A DNA stretch of 64,000 nucleotides from assembly GCF_047607445.1 (NCBI RefSeq), contig NZ_JBLKRT010000012.1:43379-107378 (forward strand). Reading direction: 5' to 3'. Origin of the DNA: Crystallibacter sulfonylureivorans_A. GTDB taxonomy: Bacteria > Actinomycetota > Actinomycetes > Actinomycetales > Micrococcaceae. Under the pieces are notes generated by a model. The model was not told the origin of the DNA. It saw only the letters and a program-made list of their open reading frames with translations, and ran no database searches. The position numbers were made by a program, and so were the translations under genes. The first letter of the stretch is position 1; each line of letters begins with the position of its first letter. Shown in pieces: positions 41,350 to 50,340 of this stretch.

Positions 41350-42315
41350 GTGCTTGCAATAGTCTGCCCAGGCCAGGGCTCCCAGACGCCCGGATTCCTC
41401 AGCCCGTGGCTCGAGGTTCCCGGCGTGGCCGAACACCTCGGGCTGCTCAGCGACATCGCGCAGCTGGACCTGCTCTCCCACGGCACCGTGTCCGATGAGG
41501 AGACCATCAAGGACACCGCCGTCGCCCAGCCGCTGATCGTCGCCGCAGGCCTGCTGGCCGCCCGCGCGCTCACGGCGGACGAGGTGCTGGACCTCTCCAC
41601 CGTCGTCGCGGGCCATTCGGTTGGCGAAATCACCGCCTCCGCCGTCTCCGGCGCGCTGACCGAGAACGACGCCATGAACTTTGTGCGCGAGCGGGCCAAC
41701 GCGATGGCCCGTGCCGCTGCGCAGACTCCGACCGGCATGAGCGCTGTGCTCGGCGGCGACCCGGACGAAGTGCTCGCCGCGATCGAGGCCGCGGGGCTGA
41801 CCCCGGCCAACGCCAACGGTGGCGGCCAGACTGTCGCAGCCGGAACCTTGGAGCAGCTGCAGGCGTTCGCGGCGAACCCGCCGGCCAAGGCGCGGGTTAT
41901 CCCGCTGAAGGTGGCCGGCGCCTTCCACACCGAACACATGGCTCCCGCGGTGAGCGCGCTGGAGAACCTGCGCCCGCAGCTGAAGCCGGCCATGCCGTCG
42001 CTGACCCTGCTGTCCAATTACGACGGCGAACCGGTTGTCGGCGGCGAAGAGAACCTGGACAGCCTGATCGCCCAGGTCTCGCGCCCGGTGCGCTGGGACA
42101 AGTGCATGGAGAAGATGCTGTCCGTCGGCATCACCGGGCTGCTGGAGCTGCCGCCGGCCGGGACCCTGAGCGGACTGGCCAAACGCGGCATGAAGGGCGT
42201 GGCCACCATGGCGCTGAAGTCCCCGGAGGATCTGGACGCAGCCAAAGCCTTCATCGCCGAACACACCGAACAGACCCCCGTCCTGAACAGCATGTCTGGA
42301 GAATCCGAGAAGTGA
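41350..42315 (+). CDS. fabD: Malonyl-CoA:ACP transacylase
   Basis: 321 residues from GTG 41350, which puts AIVCPGQGSQTPGF at the N-terminus as in other FabD proteins. The nucleophile Ser is in VAGHSVGEITASAVSG and the partner His in GAFHTEHMAP. An Arg for malonate is expected in NFVRERANAMARAA. It moves malonyl from CoA to ACP and starts the type II fatty-acid cluster. Its stop overlaps the fabH GTG (GTGA). A TTG two codons earlier could also be the start. Confidence 0.96.
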   Translation: MLAIVCPGQGSQTPGFLSPWLEVPGVAEHLGLLSDIAQLDLLSHGTVSDEETIKDTAVAQPLIVAAGLLAARALTADEVLDLSTVVAGHSVGEITASAVSGALTENDAMNFVRERANAMARAAAQTPTGMSAVLGGDPDEVLAAIEAAGLTPANANGGGQTVAAGTLEQLQAFAANPPAKARVIPLKVAGAFHTEHMAPAVSALENLRPQLKPAMPSLTLLSNYDGEPVVGGEENLDSLIAQVSRPVRWDKCMEKMLSVGITGLLELPPAGTLSGLAKRGMKGVATMALKSPEDLDAAKAFIAEHTEQTPVLNSMSGESEK

Positions 42316-43379
42316 GCACCCCCGTCATCCAGCAGACCCCGCTCCGCGACTTCTCTCGCGTACTGGGAATCGGCGCCTACCGTCCCGACATCATCGTCAC
42401 CAACGACGACGTCTGCCAGTGGATCGATTCCTCCGACGAATGGATCCGCCAGCGGACCGGTATCGTCACCCGCCACCGGGCCGGTGCCAACACCTCGGTG
42501 CTGGACATGGCCGAAGGCGCTGCCAAGGAAGCCATGGCACAGGCCGGCATCACCGGCGACCAGCTCGGAGCGGTGATCGTCTCCACCGTGTCGCATCCGT
42601 ACGCCACGCCGTCCGCCGCCGCAGCCCTTGCCGACCGGGTGGGCGCCACGCCGGCCCCGGCTTTTGATATCTCCGCCGCCTGCGCCGGCTACTGCTACGG
42701 CATTGCCCAGGCCGACGCCCTAGTTCGTTCCGGCACCGCGGACTATGTGCTGGTGGTCGGCGCGGAGAAGCTCTCCGACGTCATCGACAACACCGAGCGG
42801 ACCATCTCCTTCCTGCTCGGCGACGGCGCCGGCGCCGTCGTTGTGGGCCCTTCCGACACTCCGGGCATCAGCAAGCCGGTGTGGGGTTCGGACGGCAGCA
42901 AGTGGGACACCATCAGCATGACCCACTCGCTCAACGATGTGCGCGAACTGTCGCTGGCCGCCGAGGCCGCCGGCTCGCTGTCCGCCATCTCCGACAGCTA
43001 TGACCCGAAGGACGCCAAGATCTGGCCGACGCTGCGCCAGGACGGGCCGTCCGTTTTCCGCTGGGCCGTATGGGAAATGGCCAAAGTGGCCAAGCAGGCG
43101 CTGGCCGCGGCCGGCCTGCAGCCGGAAGACCTCGCCGCCTTCATCCCGCACCAGGCGAACATGCGCATCATCGACGAAATGGTCAAGCAGCTGAAGCTCC
43201 CCGAGAGCGTGGTCGTGGCCCGCGACATCGCCGACGCCGGCAACACCTCGGCAGCCTCGATCCCGCTGGCAACACACCGGCTGCTGCAGGAGAACCCCTC
43301 GCTCTCCGGCGGACTGGCACTGCAGATCGGCTTCGGCGCCGGTCTGGTCTTCGGCGCCCAGGTTATCGTCCTGCCGTAG
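42312..43379 (+). CDS. fabH: 3-Oxoacyl-ACP synthase III
   Basis: 355 residues from GTG 42312, four bases within the fabD end. FabH condenses an acyl-CoA primer with malonyl-ACP to begin a chain; in Micrococcaceae branched primers give anteiso/iso acids (family knowledge). The catalytic triad is visible: Cys in ISAACAGYCYG, His in FIPHQANMRI and Asn in DIADAGNTSAAS. DEWIRQRTGIVTRH near residue 40 is another signature. Confidence 0.97.
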   Translation: MSTPVIQQTPLRDFSRVLGIGAYRPDIIVTNDDVCQWIDSSDEWIRQRTGIVTRHRAGANTSVLDMAEGAAKEAMAQAGITGDQLGAVIVSTVSHPYATPSAAAALADRVGATPAPAFDISAACAGYCYGIAQADALVRSGTADYVLVVGAEKLSDVIDNTERTISFLLGDGAGAVVVGPSDTPGISKPVWGSDGSKWDTISMTHSLNDVRELSLAAEAAGSLSAISDSYDPKDAKIWPTLRQDGPSVFRWAVWEMAKVAKQALAAAGLQPEDLAAFIPHQANMRIIDEMVKQLKLPESVVVARDIADAGNTSAASIPLATHRLLQENPSLSGGLALQIGFGAGLVFGAQVIVLP

Positions 43380-43491
43380 ACTGCCTTCCGGTAGTCGGGC
43401 CTCCCCCTACATTCCCACCAGAACCAGGCCGCACAACGCGGTTTGAAACCCCGTCCGGACACCGTCCGGCAGCACAAGAAAAGGAGCCACC

Positions 43492-43737
43492 ATGGCTAGC
43501 AACGAAGAAATCCTGGCCGGTCTGGCCGAGATCGTCAACGAAGAGACCGGCCTGGCCCCGGAGGCTGTCGAGCTGGACAAGTCCTTCACCGATGACCTGG
43601 ACATCGACTCCATCTCGATGATGACCATCGTGGTCAACGCCGAGGAGAAGTTCGGCGTGCGCATCCCGGACGAAGAGGTCAAGAACCTCAAGACCGTCGG
43701 CGACGCCGTCAACTTCATCGTCAACGCCCAGGCTTAG
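43492..43737 (+). CDS. acpP: Acyl carrier protein
   Basis: 81-residue acidic four-helix protein that carries growing acyl chains. The phosphopantetheine attachment Ser is in DDLDIDSISMM (about residue 40). AAGGAG lies seven bases before the ATG. It sits 112 bases after fabH and 106 bases before fabF in the same direction. Confidence 0.98.
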   Translation: MASNEEILAGLAEIVNEETGLAPEAVELDKSFTDDLDIDSISMMTIVVNAEEKFGVRIPDEEVKNLKTVGDAVNFIVNAQA

Positions 43738-43843
43738 TTCCGCGTTGCCCGGGTCTACCCGGGACTCGGCGGCCGGCGGGTGACCTCCCAGTCCGGCCGC
43801 CGCACCAGATTTATCGCCCAATCACTATTGAGAGACTGAATCA

Positions 43844-45079
43844 ATGGCACGCAAAGTAGTCATCACCGGCCTCGGCGCCACCACCCCGATTGGCGGCGAC
43901 GTCCCCACGATGTGGCGGAATGCCCTCAAGGGCGTTTCCGGGGCCCATACCCTCGAAGATGATTGGGTGGCCAAGTACGAGCTGCCGGTGACGTTCGCCG
44001 CCAAGGCCAGCAACCGTCCCGACGAGGTCCTGACCCGGGTCGAAGCCAAGCGGATGGATCCCTCCACGCAGTTCGCCGTCGTGGCATCGCGCGAAGCCTG
44101 GAAGGATTCCGGCATCGAAGACGTGGACCACGACCGGCTGGCCGTGGCCTTCGCTACCGGCATCGGCGGCGTGTGGACGCTGCTGGACGCTTGGGACACG
44201 CTGCGTGACCGCGGTCCGCGCCGCGTGCTGCCGATGACCGTGCCGATGCTGATGCCGAACGGCCCTGCTGCCGCAGTCAGCATGGACCTGGGCGCCCGCG
44301 CCGGCGCGCACACCCCGGTTTCCGCCTGCGCTTCCGGCACCGAAGCCATGTCCATGGGCATCGATCTGATCCGCTCTGGCAAGGCCGACGTGGTGATGAC
44401 CGGCGGCGCCGAAGCCGCGATCCACCCGATGCCGATTGCCGCGTTCAGCGCCATGCAGGCGCTGTCCAAGCGCAACGACGACCCGGAGCGTGCGTCGCGC
44501 CCCTACGACATGGACCGCGACGGCTTCGTCATGGGTGAAGGCGCCGGTGCGCTGGTGCTGGAGGCCGAAGAGCATGCCCTGGCCCGTGGCGCCCGGATCT
44601 ACGCCGAACTTGCCGGTTCCGGCGTCACCGCCGACGCCTACCACATCACGGCACCGGATCCCGAGGGACTGGGCGCCACTCGTGCGCTGAAGGCTGCGCT
44701 GTTCGACGCGCGGGCTCAGGCGACCGACGTGGTGCACGTCAATGCCCACGCCACGTCCACTCCGGTGGGCGACAAGCCGGAGTACACCGCGCTGAAGGCA
44801 GCACTCGGCGACCACGTTTCCAACGTTGCCGTCTCCGCGACCAAGTCGCAGACCGGCCACCTGCTCGGAGCCTCGGGTGCCGTGGAGTCCGTGATGACGG
44901 TGATGGCCGTCTACGAACGCCGTGCACCGGTGACCATCAACCTGGACAACCAGGACCCGGAGATCCCGCTGGACGTGGTCACCACCGCCCGCGACCTGCC
45001 GCAGGGCGACATCATTGCGCTGAACAACTCGTTCGGCTTCGGCGGACACAACGCCGTCGTCGTGTTCCGCAACGTCTAA
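43844..45079 (+). CDS. fabF: 3-Oxoacyl-ACP synthase II
   Basis: 411-residue condensing enzyme that elongates acyl-ACP with malonyl-ACP. The catalytic Cys is in PVSACASGTEAMSMG; the two His are in HVNAHATSTPVGD and KSQTGHLLGASGAVE; the C-terminal NNSFGFGGHNAVVVF loop is also present. Last gene of the fabD-fabH-acpP-fabF cluster and followed by a strong two-way terminator. Confidence 0.98.
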   Translation: MARKVVITGLGATTPIGGDVPTMWRNALKGVSGAHTLEDDWVAKYELPVTFAAKASNRPDEVLTRVEAKRMDPSTQFAVVASREAWKDSGIEDVDHDRLAVAFATGIGGVWTLLDAWDTLRDRGPRRVLPMTVPMLMPNGPAAAVSMDLGARAGAHTPVSACASGTEAMSMGIDLIRSGKADVVMTGGAEAAIHPMPIAAFSAMQALSKRNDDPERASRPYDMDRDGFVMGEGAGALVLEAEEHALARGARIYAELAGSGVTADAYHITAPDPEGLGATRALKAALFDARAQATDVVHVNAHATSTPVGDKPEYTALKAALGDHVSNVAVSATKSQTGHLLGASGAVESVMTVMAVYERRAPVTINLDNQDPEIPLDVVTTARDLPQGDIIALNNSFGFGGHNAVVVFRNV

Positions 45080-45120
45080 TTCAAAGTTTGACTGAGTGCT
45101 GCCCGCCCGCAGGCAGCACG

Positions 45121-45160
45121 AAAGGGAGGGCGGCCGGTGTTGACCGGCCGCCCTCCCTTT
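45121..45160. terminator. Bidirectional terminator between fabF and the DUF3145 gene
   Basis: AAAGGGAGGGCGGCCGGT and ACCGGCCGCCCTCCCTTT form a perfect 18-bp stem with a 4-base loop between two convergent genes. Confidence 0.95.
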
Positions 45161-45194
45161 GACGTTGCTGGAGGAGGGTTTTGGAAGCTGGCGG

Positions 45195-45698
45195 TTAGCC
45201 GACTTGGTGCAGCCAGCGCACGGGGGCGCCTTCGGCTGCGTGGCGGAACGGCTCGAGCTCTTCGTCCCAGGCCTCGCCCAGGGCGAGGGACAGTTCGTGG
45301 TAGACGGCAGCGGGATCGCCGGCACCGGCCTCGTAGGCGTAGCGGATGCGGTCTTCGCTCACCATGACGTTGCCGTGGACATCGGTCATCGCGTGGAAGA
45401 TGCCGAGTTCAGGGGTGTGCGACCAGCGGCCGCCGTCGACGCCGGCGCTCGGTTCTTCGGCCACTTCATAGCGAAGGTGCGCCCAGCCGCGCAGCGCAGA
45501 AGCCAGCATCGCACCGGTCCCCTGCGGGCCGACCCACGACAGCTCGGCCCGGTACATTCCGGGCGCGGCGGGCTGAGCGGTCCACTCGAGATCCGTTCGC
45601 TTGTCCACGACGGATCCGACGGCCCACTCGATATGAGGGCACAATGCCGAAGGTGCTGAATGCACAAACAGCACGCCACGAGTCATCACAACAGACAT
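45195..45698 (-). CDS. DUF3145 family protein
   Basis: 167 residues from ATG 45698, set by GGAGG five bases upstream (a longer frame starts at 45734). Recognised as DUF3145, an actinobacteria-only family of unknown function that is regularly next to fabF. Seen: TRGVLFVHSAPSALCPHIEW at the N-terminus and GIFHAMTDVHGNVMVSEDR in the middle, and the end LSLALGEAWDEELEPFRHAA. No membrane segment. Convergent with fabF. Confidence 0.9.
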   Translation of the reverse strand: MSVVMTRGVLFVHSAPSALCPHIEWAVGSVVDKRTDLEWTAQPAAPGMYRAELSWVGPQGTGAMLASALRGWAHLRYEVAEEPSAGVDGGRWSHTPELGIFHAMTDVHGNVMVSEDRIRYAYEAGAGDPAAVYHELSLALGEAWDEELEPFRHAAEGAPVRWLHQVG

Positions 45699-45888
45699 CC
45701 CATCCTCCATTTGCTGTAGGTACGTCTTCCCCAACGACCTTCAGCCTTGAGACAGATGGAACTTGTCAGTACTGCTGTTTCCGACGCTTTCGATCCTCAT
45801 TGTGCCGTACAGCAGCGAATTGCGCCAGTGTAACTACCAATGTGCCATTGCGTGTCGCGGATTCAGCCGCTCAGTGGCGGTTTACATG

Positions 45889-46842
45889 CTAAGCCCGCGG
45901 GTGCGCCTGCTGGTAGCTGCGCCGCAACCGGTCCACCGAGACGTGGGTGTAGAGCTGCGTGGTTGCCAGCGTGCTGTGTCCCAGAATCTCCTGCACGGCG
46001 CGCAGGTCCGCTCCCCCGTCCAGCAGATGGGTGGCGGCGCTGTGCCGCAGCGCGTGCGGTCCAGTCGCGGACGTGTCTCCCAGCAGCGCGAACAGCCGGG
46101 CCGCCACGGAGCGTACCTGGCGTGGGTCCACCCGCTTGCCGCGCTGGCCCAGGAACGCGGCCGGGCCGCTCTCGGCACCGGCGAGCTTGGGCCGTCCGCG
46201 GCGCAGCCAGTCATCCATGGCGACGGCGGCCGGCAGCCCGAACGGTACGGTGCGCTCTTTGTTGCCCTTGCCCAGCACCCGGATGGTCCGCCGTTCGTTG
46301 TCCACCTCGTCAATGTCGAGGCCGGCCAATTCGCTGACGCGGATGCCGGTGGCGTAGAGCAATTCGATCATCGCCCGGTCGCGCAGCGGCAGCGGCTGCC
46401 CGTCCACTGCTTCCTCCGCGAGGGTGCGGAACAGTTCGTCGACCTGGGCCGGCCGCAGCACGGTTGGCAGCGAGCCGTTCCGTTTGGGTGCCTTCAACCG
46501 CAGCGAAGGGTTCGTGGGAATGAGCTCTTCGCGCAAGGCCCAGGCCATGAAGCTGCGTGCGGTTGCGGTGCGCCGAGCCAACGTGGATCTGGCCATCCCC
46601 CCGCTGTTCATGGCACCGAGCCACGCACGCAAAGTCCCGAGCGTAATGTCCGTCAGCTTTGCGGCTCCGGCCTCCGCGGCATAGCCGAGCAGATGCCTGA
46701 CATCGGTCAGATACGCACGGACGGTGTGCTCGGAACGGGCACGTTCAGCGCTCAAATAACGGGCGAAGCCGTCCAGAGCCGTGTCAAAAGCCTCCGGGAG
46801 TGGGTCTGTGCCCTGCACTTCGGGGTTATCTGCAGAGCTCAT
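45889..46842 (-). CDS. xerC: Tyrosine recombinase XerC
   Basis: 317 residues from ATG 46842 (GAAGGG upstream). XerC acts with XerD at dif to resolve chromosome dimers. The N-terminal SAM-like domain (FARYLSAERARSEHTVRAYL) is followed by the catalytic domain with Arg in YATGIRVSELAGL, Lys in VLGKGNKERTVP, HALRH, the His in LGHSTLATTQ and the nucleophile Tyr in LYTHVS. All are intact. It is 155 bases downstream of dprA on the same strand, a common pairing in this group. Confidence 0.95.
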   Translation of the reverse strand: MSSADNPEVQGTDPLPEAFDTALDGFARYLSAERARSEHTVRAYLTDVRHLLGYAAEAGAAKLTDITLGTLRAWLGAMNSGGMARSTLARRTATARSFMAWALREELIPTNPSLRLKAPKRNGSLPTVLRPAQVDELFRTLAEEAVDGQPLPLRDRAMIELLYATGIRVSELAGLDIDEVDNERRTIRVLGKGNKERTVPFGLPAAVAMDDWLRRGRPKLAGAESGPAAFLGQRGKRVDPRQVRSVAARLFALLGDTSATGPHALRHSAATHLLDGGADLRAVQEILGHSTLATTQLYTHVSVDRLRRSYQQAHPRA

Positions 46843-47042
46843 CCCTTCACTTTGCTGGCCGGTGCGGCCGAACTCAAGCAGGCACACGGGCGAATGCCGA
46901 TCTTTCTGCCCCGTCCTGCCTCGGTGCCCGTCGTGCCCCTACTCGGAAGCCTGTCTTGCCCCCGCGGCCTGGCTTGCTCCGCCCCGACTCGGACACCCCT
47001 GTCTTGCCCGCATGTTGGACCCTCAATCCCCTTCTCCAGCCC

Positions 47043-48287
47043 TCAGCTCCTCCTCCCCCGCCGCCAGCCGCCGGCATCCTGGACGGCGAGCCCAGCGGCC
47101 TCCAAGCGCCCGAGGCCGGCCAGCACCGTGCGAACCGGAATGCCGGCGACCGTGGCGAGTTTGTCCACGGTGCTTCCGCGGCGAACCGGCAGGGCGTCCA
47201 GCAGCAGCAAGTCGTCCACACCGAGACCGTCGTGGTCCGCCAGCTTTTCCTGGGTTCCTGACTCAAGGGCGCTTCCAACGGGGCCTGCGAGTTCGGCCGC
47301 CTCGGCTGCGTCGGTGATGGCGGTCGCGCTGCCGTCGCGCAGCAACCGGTGCGTCCCTGCAGAGTTGGCGCTGTACACGGATCCAGGCACTGCGCCGACT
47401 CCCCGACCAAGGCCTGCGGCGTGGTGCGCCGTGTTGAGAGCGCCGGATCGCCAGCGCGCTTCCACAACAATGGTGGCCGCTGCCAACGCTGCTATCAGTC
47501 GGTTTCTCTGCAGAAATCTCCACCGGGTTGGCGCGGCCCCAGGTGGCACCTCGGCCAGAAGAATGCCCCGGCTGGCGATCGCCCGAAGCAGTTCCTCGTT
47601 ACCTGCCGGGTAGTACCGGTCGAGACCGCCGGCCATGACTGCCATGGTCGAGACATGATCCGCCTCCGCCGCGAGGGCGGACCGATGAGCTTGCGCGTCA
47701 ATTCCATAGGCCCCACCTGAGATCACGCAATAGCCCCGCTGCACCAGGCCACTGCTGATGTCGCCCGTTACCTGGTTCCCGTAGTTGGTGCTGTCCCGGG
47801 AGCCAACAACGGCGACCGTCGCGTCGACCGCCGGAATGCCGTCGGTGAACCTGCCCCGTGCCCAGAGGCAGAGCGGTTCTCCCAGCCCGAGATCGGCCAA
47901 TCCAGCCGGCCATACGGCATCCCCGGGTATCAGCAGCGCGCCGCCGAGCCGACCCATGACAGCGAGGTCTCGTTCCGGCGCCAAGTCCTTGACCCGCGGT
48001 GCCCAGCGGTCCAAGGCGTCGGACAAGGGTTGCGCATTGTCCGTTGAGGCTTGCCGGTCCAAGGTCCTGAGCATCTCTGCCTGCAGCCCGTGTCCGGCGC
48101 TCAGCTGTCCCGTGGCGATGCGTAGGGCATCGAACGGCCCGGCAACGGCAACCAGTGCCAGGCCAATCCAGTCGGACGGCTCCATCAGCCGGGACAGCGA
48201 CGCGCGGGCCAGTCGCTCGTCATCGGAGGGCAGTCGCGTCATTCTGGTCATCTCCTCGTAGCTGGCTGGCGCTAATGGGGGCAGCAT
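47043..48287 (-). CDS. dprA: DNA-processing protein DprA
   Basis: 414 residues from ATG 48287, two bases after the comM stop. DprA binds incoming single-stranded DNA and loads RecA in natural transformation. Seen: the Rossmann-like core VAVVGSRDSTNYGNQVTGDI, SGGAYGIDAQAHRSAL, GGLDRYYPAGNEEL, FLQRNRLIAALAAATIVVEA and GVGAVPGSVYSANSAGTHRLL. A C-terminal winged-helix (DLLLLDALPVRRGSTVDKLA) is present. RNRLIAALA replaces the more usual RNRIIAGLS. Whether the strain is transformable cannot be told from this. Confidence 0.94.
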   Translation of the reverse strand: MLPPLAPASYEEMTRMTRLPSDDERLARASLSRLMEPSDWIGLALVAVAGPFDALRIATGQLSAGHGLQAEMLRTLDRQASTDNAQPLSDALDRWAPRVKDLAPERDLAVMGRLGGALLIPGDAVWPAGLADLGLGEPLCLWARGRFTDGIPAVDATVAVVGSRDSTNYGNQVTGDISSGLVQRGYCVISGGAYGIDAQAHRSALAAEADHVSTMAVMAGGLDRYYPAGNEELLRAIASRGILLAEVPPGAAPTRWRFLQRNRLIAALAAATIVVEARWRSGALNTAHHAAGLGRGVGAVPGSVYSANSAGTHRLLRDGSATAITDAAEAAELAGPVGSALESGTQEKLADHDGLGVDDLLLLDALPVRRGSTVDKLATVAGIPVRTVLAGLGRLEAAGLAVQDAGGWRRGRRS

Positions 48288-48289
48288 GC

Positions 48290-49831
48290 TCAGGCCGCCT
48301 TGACCTGTTGGCGGAAGGCCAGCGCGGTACTGACTGCGTCCCGGTCCGGCCTGTCCAAGCCGGCTAGGTCCGCGAGCGTCCACGCCACGCGCAGGACGCG
48401 GGTGTAGCCGCGGCCGGTCAGCACCGCGCTCTCCATGGCACGGTCCAGGTCCTGCGTGACAGCCGCCGAAGGCCGCAGCTTGCCGGTGAGCAATTCGCCG
48501 CTGATTTCCGAGTTCAGGCTGATCCCCCACGGGCGCAACCGTTCCTGTTGGGCTGCCCGGGCGGCAGCGACTCGTGCGGCGACGGCGTCACTCGTTTCCC
48601 GGCTGCTGCCGGCGGCCAGCATTCCCACCGTCAGCCGTTGCAAGGTCAGTTGCAGGTCGATGCGGTCAGTCAAGGGATTGGAGAGCTTGCCGAAGTAACG
48701 GCGCTTCTGATCGGGCGTACAGGTGCAGCCCAGCCCCTTGCCGCCAGCAAGCCCGCACGGACAAGGATTCGCAGCCATCACCAACTGGAAGCGTGCGGGA
48801 TAGGCGGCCGTTCCGGCGGCGCGGTGCACCACCAGCTTTCCGCTTTCCAGCGGCTGGCGCAGGGCATCGAGGACCTGGCGGTCGTACTCCGGCGCCTCGT
48901 CCATGAAGAGCACGCCCCGGTGGGCCCTTGACGCGGCGCCCGGCCGGGGCAGCCCGGAACCGCCTCCAATGATGGATACGGCGGTGGCTGTATGGTGCGG
49001 GCTCTCGTAGGGCGGGCGCCGAATCAGAGCGGTGAGCGGCGCCGCCGGGGCGCTCAGGGAGTGGATGGCCGTGACCTCCATGGCGTGATGGTCAGGGAGG
49101 TCGGGCAGGATGCCGGGCAGCCTTTCCGCCAGCATGGTCTTCCCAGCCCCTGGTGGTCCGACCAGCAGCAGGTGGTGGCCACCCGCTGCGGCCACTTCCA
49201 GCGCCATACGCGCTTCATGCTGTCCCGCAACGTCGACCAGATCGGGTGCCGGACCGGCAGGGGCAGGAGCAGCGGGTTGAGGCTCCAGTTGCGGTCCCGA
49301 TGCGGGGAGGTTGAGCCGGTCAAGATCCGCTCCGTATGCCAGGAGCACCTCGGACAGCGTCTCGAAGCTGCGTACGTCTGCACCCGGCACCAAGGCTGCC
49401 TCCTCGGCGTTGGCTGCGGCGACGGCTACCTGCGGATAACCCGCGTCCACGGCCGCCATGACAGCGGGCAGGACGCCGCTCACCGGACGGAGCCGCCCGT
49501 CCAGGCCAAGCTCGGCCAGGAAGACCGTACGGCCGGCGGGGCGGATGTCACCCGCTGCTTGCAAAGCGGCCAACACGATGGCCAAATCGAAGCCGGACCC
49601 CTTTTTCGGCAGCGAGGCAGGGACAAGGTTGACGGTGATCTTGCGTCGGCTTAGCGGGACACCGGCGTTCTTCGCGGCTGCCTTGATCCGTTCTTTCGCC
49701 TCGGAGAGGGAAGCATCCGGCAGCCCAAGGAGAACGAAGGCCGGCAGAGTTTGGCCGATGTCCGCTTCGACCTCCACCATGTGGCCGTTCAGACCCACCA
49801 AGGCGACGGAGAACGTGCGCCCGAGGCCCAT
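48290..49831 (-). CDS. comM: Mg-chelatase-like AAA ATPase ComM (YifB)
   Basis: 513 residues from ATG 49831, which overlaps the preceding stop by one base. ComM is a branch-migration helicase helping strand integration in transformation. N-terminal Lon-like domain (VALVGLNGHMVEVEADIG, SLSEAKERIKAAAKN, KKGSGFDLAIVLA) followed by the AAA core with Walker A LLVGPPGAGKTMLAERLP and Walker B GVLFMDEAPEYD. The four-Cys site NPCPCG...CTCTP and the C-terminal GYTRVLRVAWTLADL are family features. Confidence 0.95.
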   Translation of the reverse strand: MGLGRTFSVALVGLNGHMVEVEADIGQTLPAFVLLGLPDASLSEAKERIKAAAKNAGVPLSRRKITVNLVPASLPKKGSGFDLAIVLAALQAAGDIRPAGRTVFLAELGLDGRLRPVSGVLPAVMAAVDAGYPQVAVAAANAEEAALVPGADVRSFETLSEVLLAYGADLDRLNLPASGPQLEPQPAAPAPAGPAPDLVDVAGQHEARMALEVAAAGGHHLLLVGPPGAGKTMLAERLPGILPDLPDHHAMEVTAIHSLSAPAAPLTALIRRPPYESPHHTATAVSIIGGGSGLPRPGAASRAHRGVLFMDEAPEYDRQVLDALRQPLESGKLVVHRAAGTAAYPARFQLVMAANPCPCGLAGGKGLGCTCTPDQKRRYFGKLSNPLTDRIDLQLTLQRLTVGMLAAGSSRETSDAVAARVAAARAAQQERLRPWGISLNSEISGELLTGKLRPSAAVTQDLDRAMESAVLTGRGYTRVLRVAWTLADLAGLDRPDRDAVSTALAFRQQVKAA

Positions 49832-50187
49832 CAGCCGACGTCCTTCAGGTGCTCGATCACCGGCCAGCGGGCCTGTCCGTAGAGCACTGCGACGGCGTCC
49901 ACGCGCATGGCGGTGCCAGCCATGCCGTGGTCCCGCAGCCACTGGTGTCCCAAAGTCCGGAGCCGCCGGACTTTGGCCCCGGTGATGGCCTCGAACGGGT
50001 GGCCGTAATCGGTGCTGCGGCGCGTCTTCACCTCGGAAACCACGATGGACGCACCGTCCACGGTGATGATGTCCAACTCCCCGTCCGGGCTGCGCCAATT
50101 CCGGTCGATCACCCGCTGGCCGGCGCCGGACAGATAGGCCGCGGCCATCTCCTCGCCCCGCCGCCCGAGTTCATCCTTCGCTCTCAT
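49831..50187 (-). CDS. YraN family endonuclease-like protein (UPF0102)
   Basis: 118 residues from ATG 50187 (AAGCTTGAGGGC upstream; a longer frame has no start signal). Restriction-enzyme-like fold with the active-site pattern DRNWRSPDGELDIITVDGA then VVSEVKTRR (D, E-x-K). The family is uncharacterised but is widely found beside rnhB and comM, as here. First gene of the yraN-comM-dprA unit. Confidence 0.92.
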   Translation of the reverse strand: MRAKDELGRRGEEMAAAYLSGAGQRVIDRNWRSPDGELDIITVDGASIVVSEVKTRRSTDYGHPFEAITGAKVRRLRTLGHQWLRDHGMAGTAMRVDAVAVLYGQARWPVIEHLKDVG

Positions 50188-50340
50188 GCCCTCAAGCTTG
50201 GTGGGGTGCACCAGTGGAGAGCAGCACGAAGTCCCGAATGTGGACAGGCGCAGGCAGAGAGAGGCTGTGCAGGGCGAGTCAGGAAGGGCGCTGAAGGATC
50301 TCCCGGTCCATCCGTTCCGCATTGCGGTGGGAAGCGGACG

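Noticed and set aside
45889..46842. XerC as an integrase marking a prophage or island
   Set aside because: It lies in the conserved dprA/xerC position, is not beside a tRNA, and has no phage genes nearby; it is the chromosomal recombinase.
45763..47613. 616-residue frame opposite xerC and dprA
   Set aside because: It spans two genes and their spacer on the other strand; no motif.
49850..49875. CTCGATCACCGG inside the yraN gene as another copy of the dispersed repeat
   Set aside because: Only the core is similar; both flanks and the hairpin are missing, and the codons are those expected for the conserved protein end.
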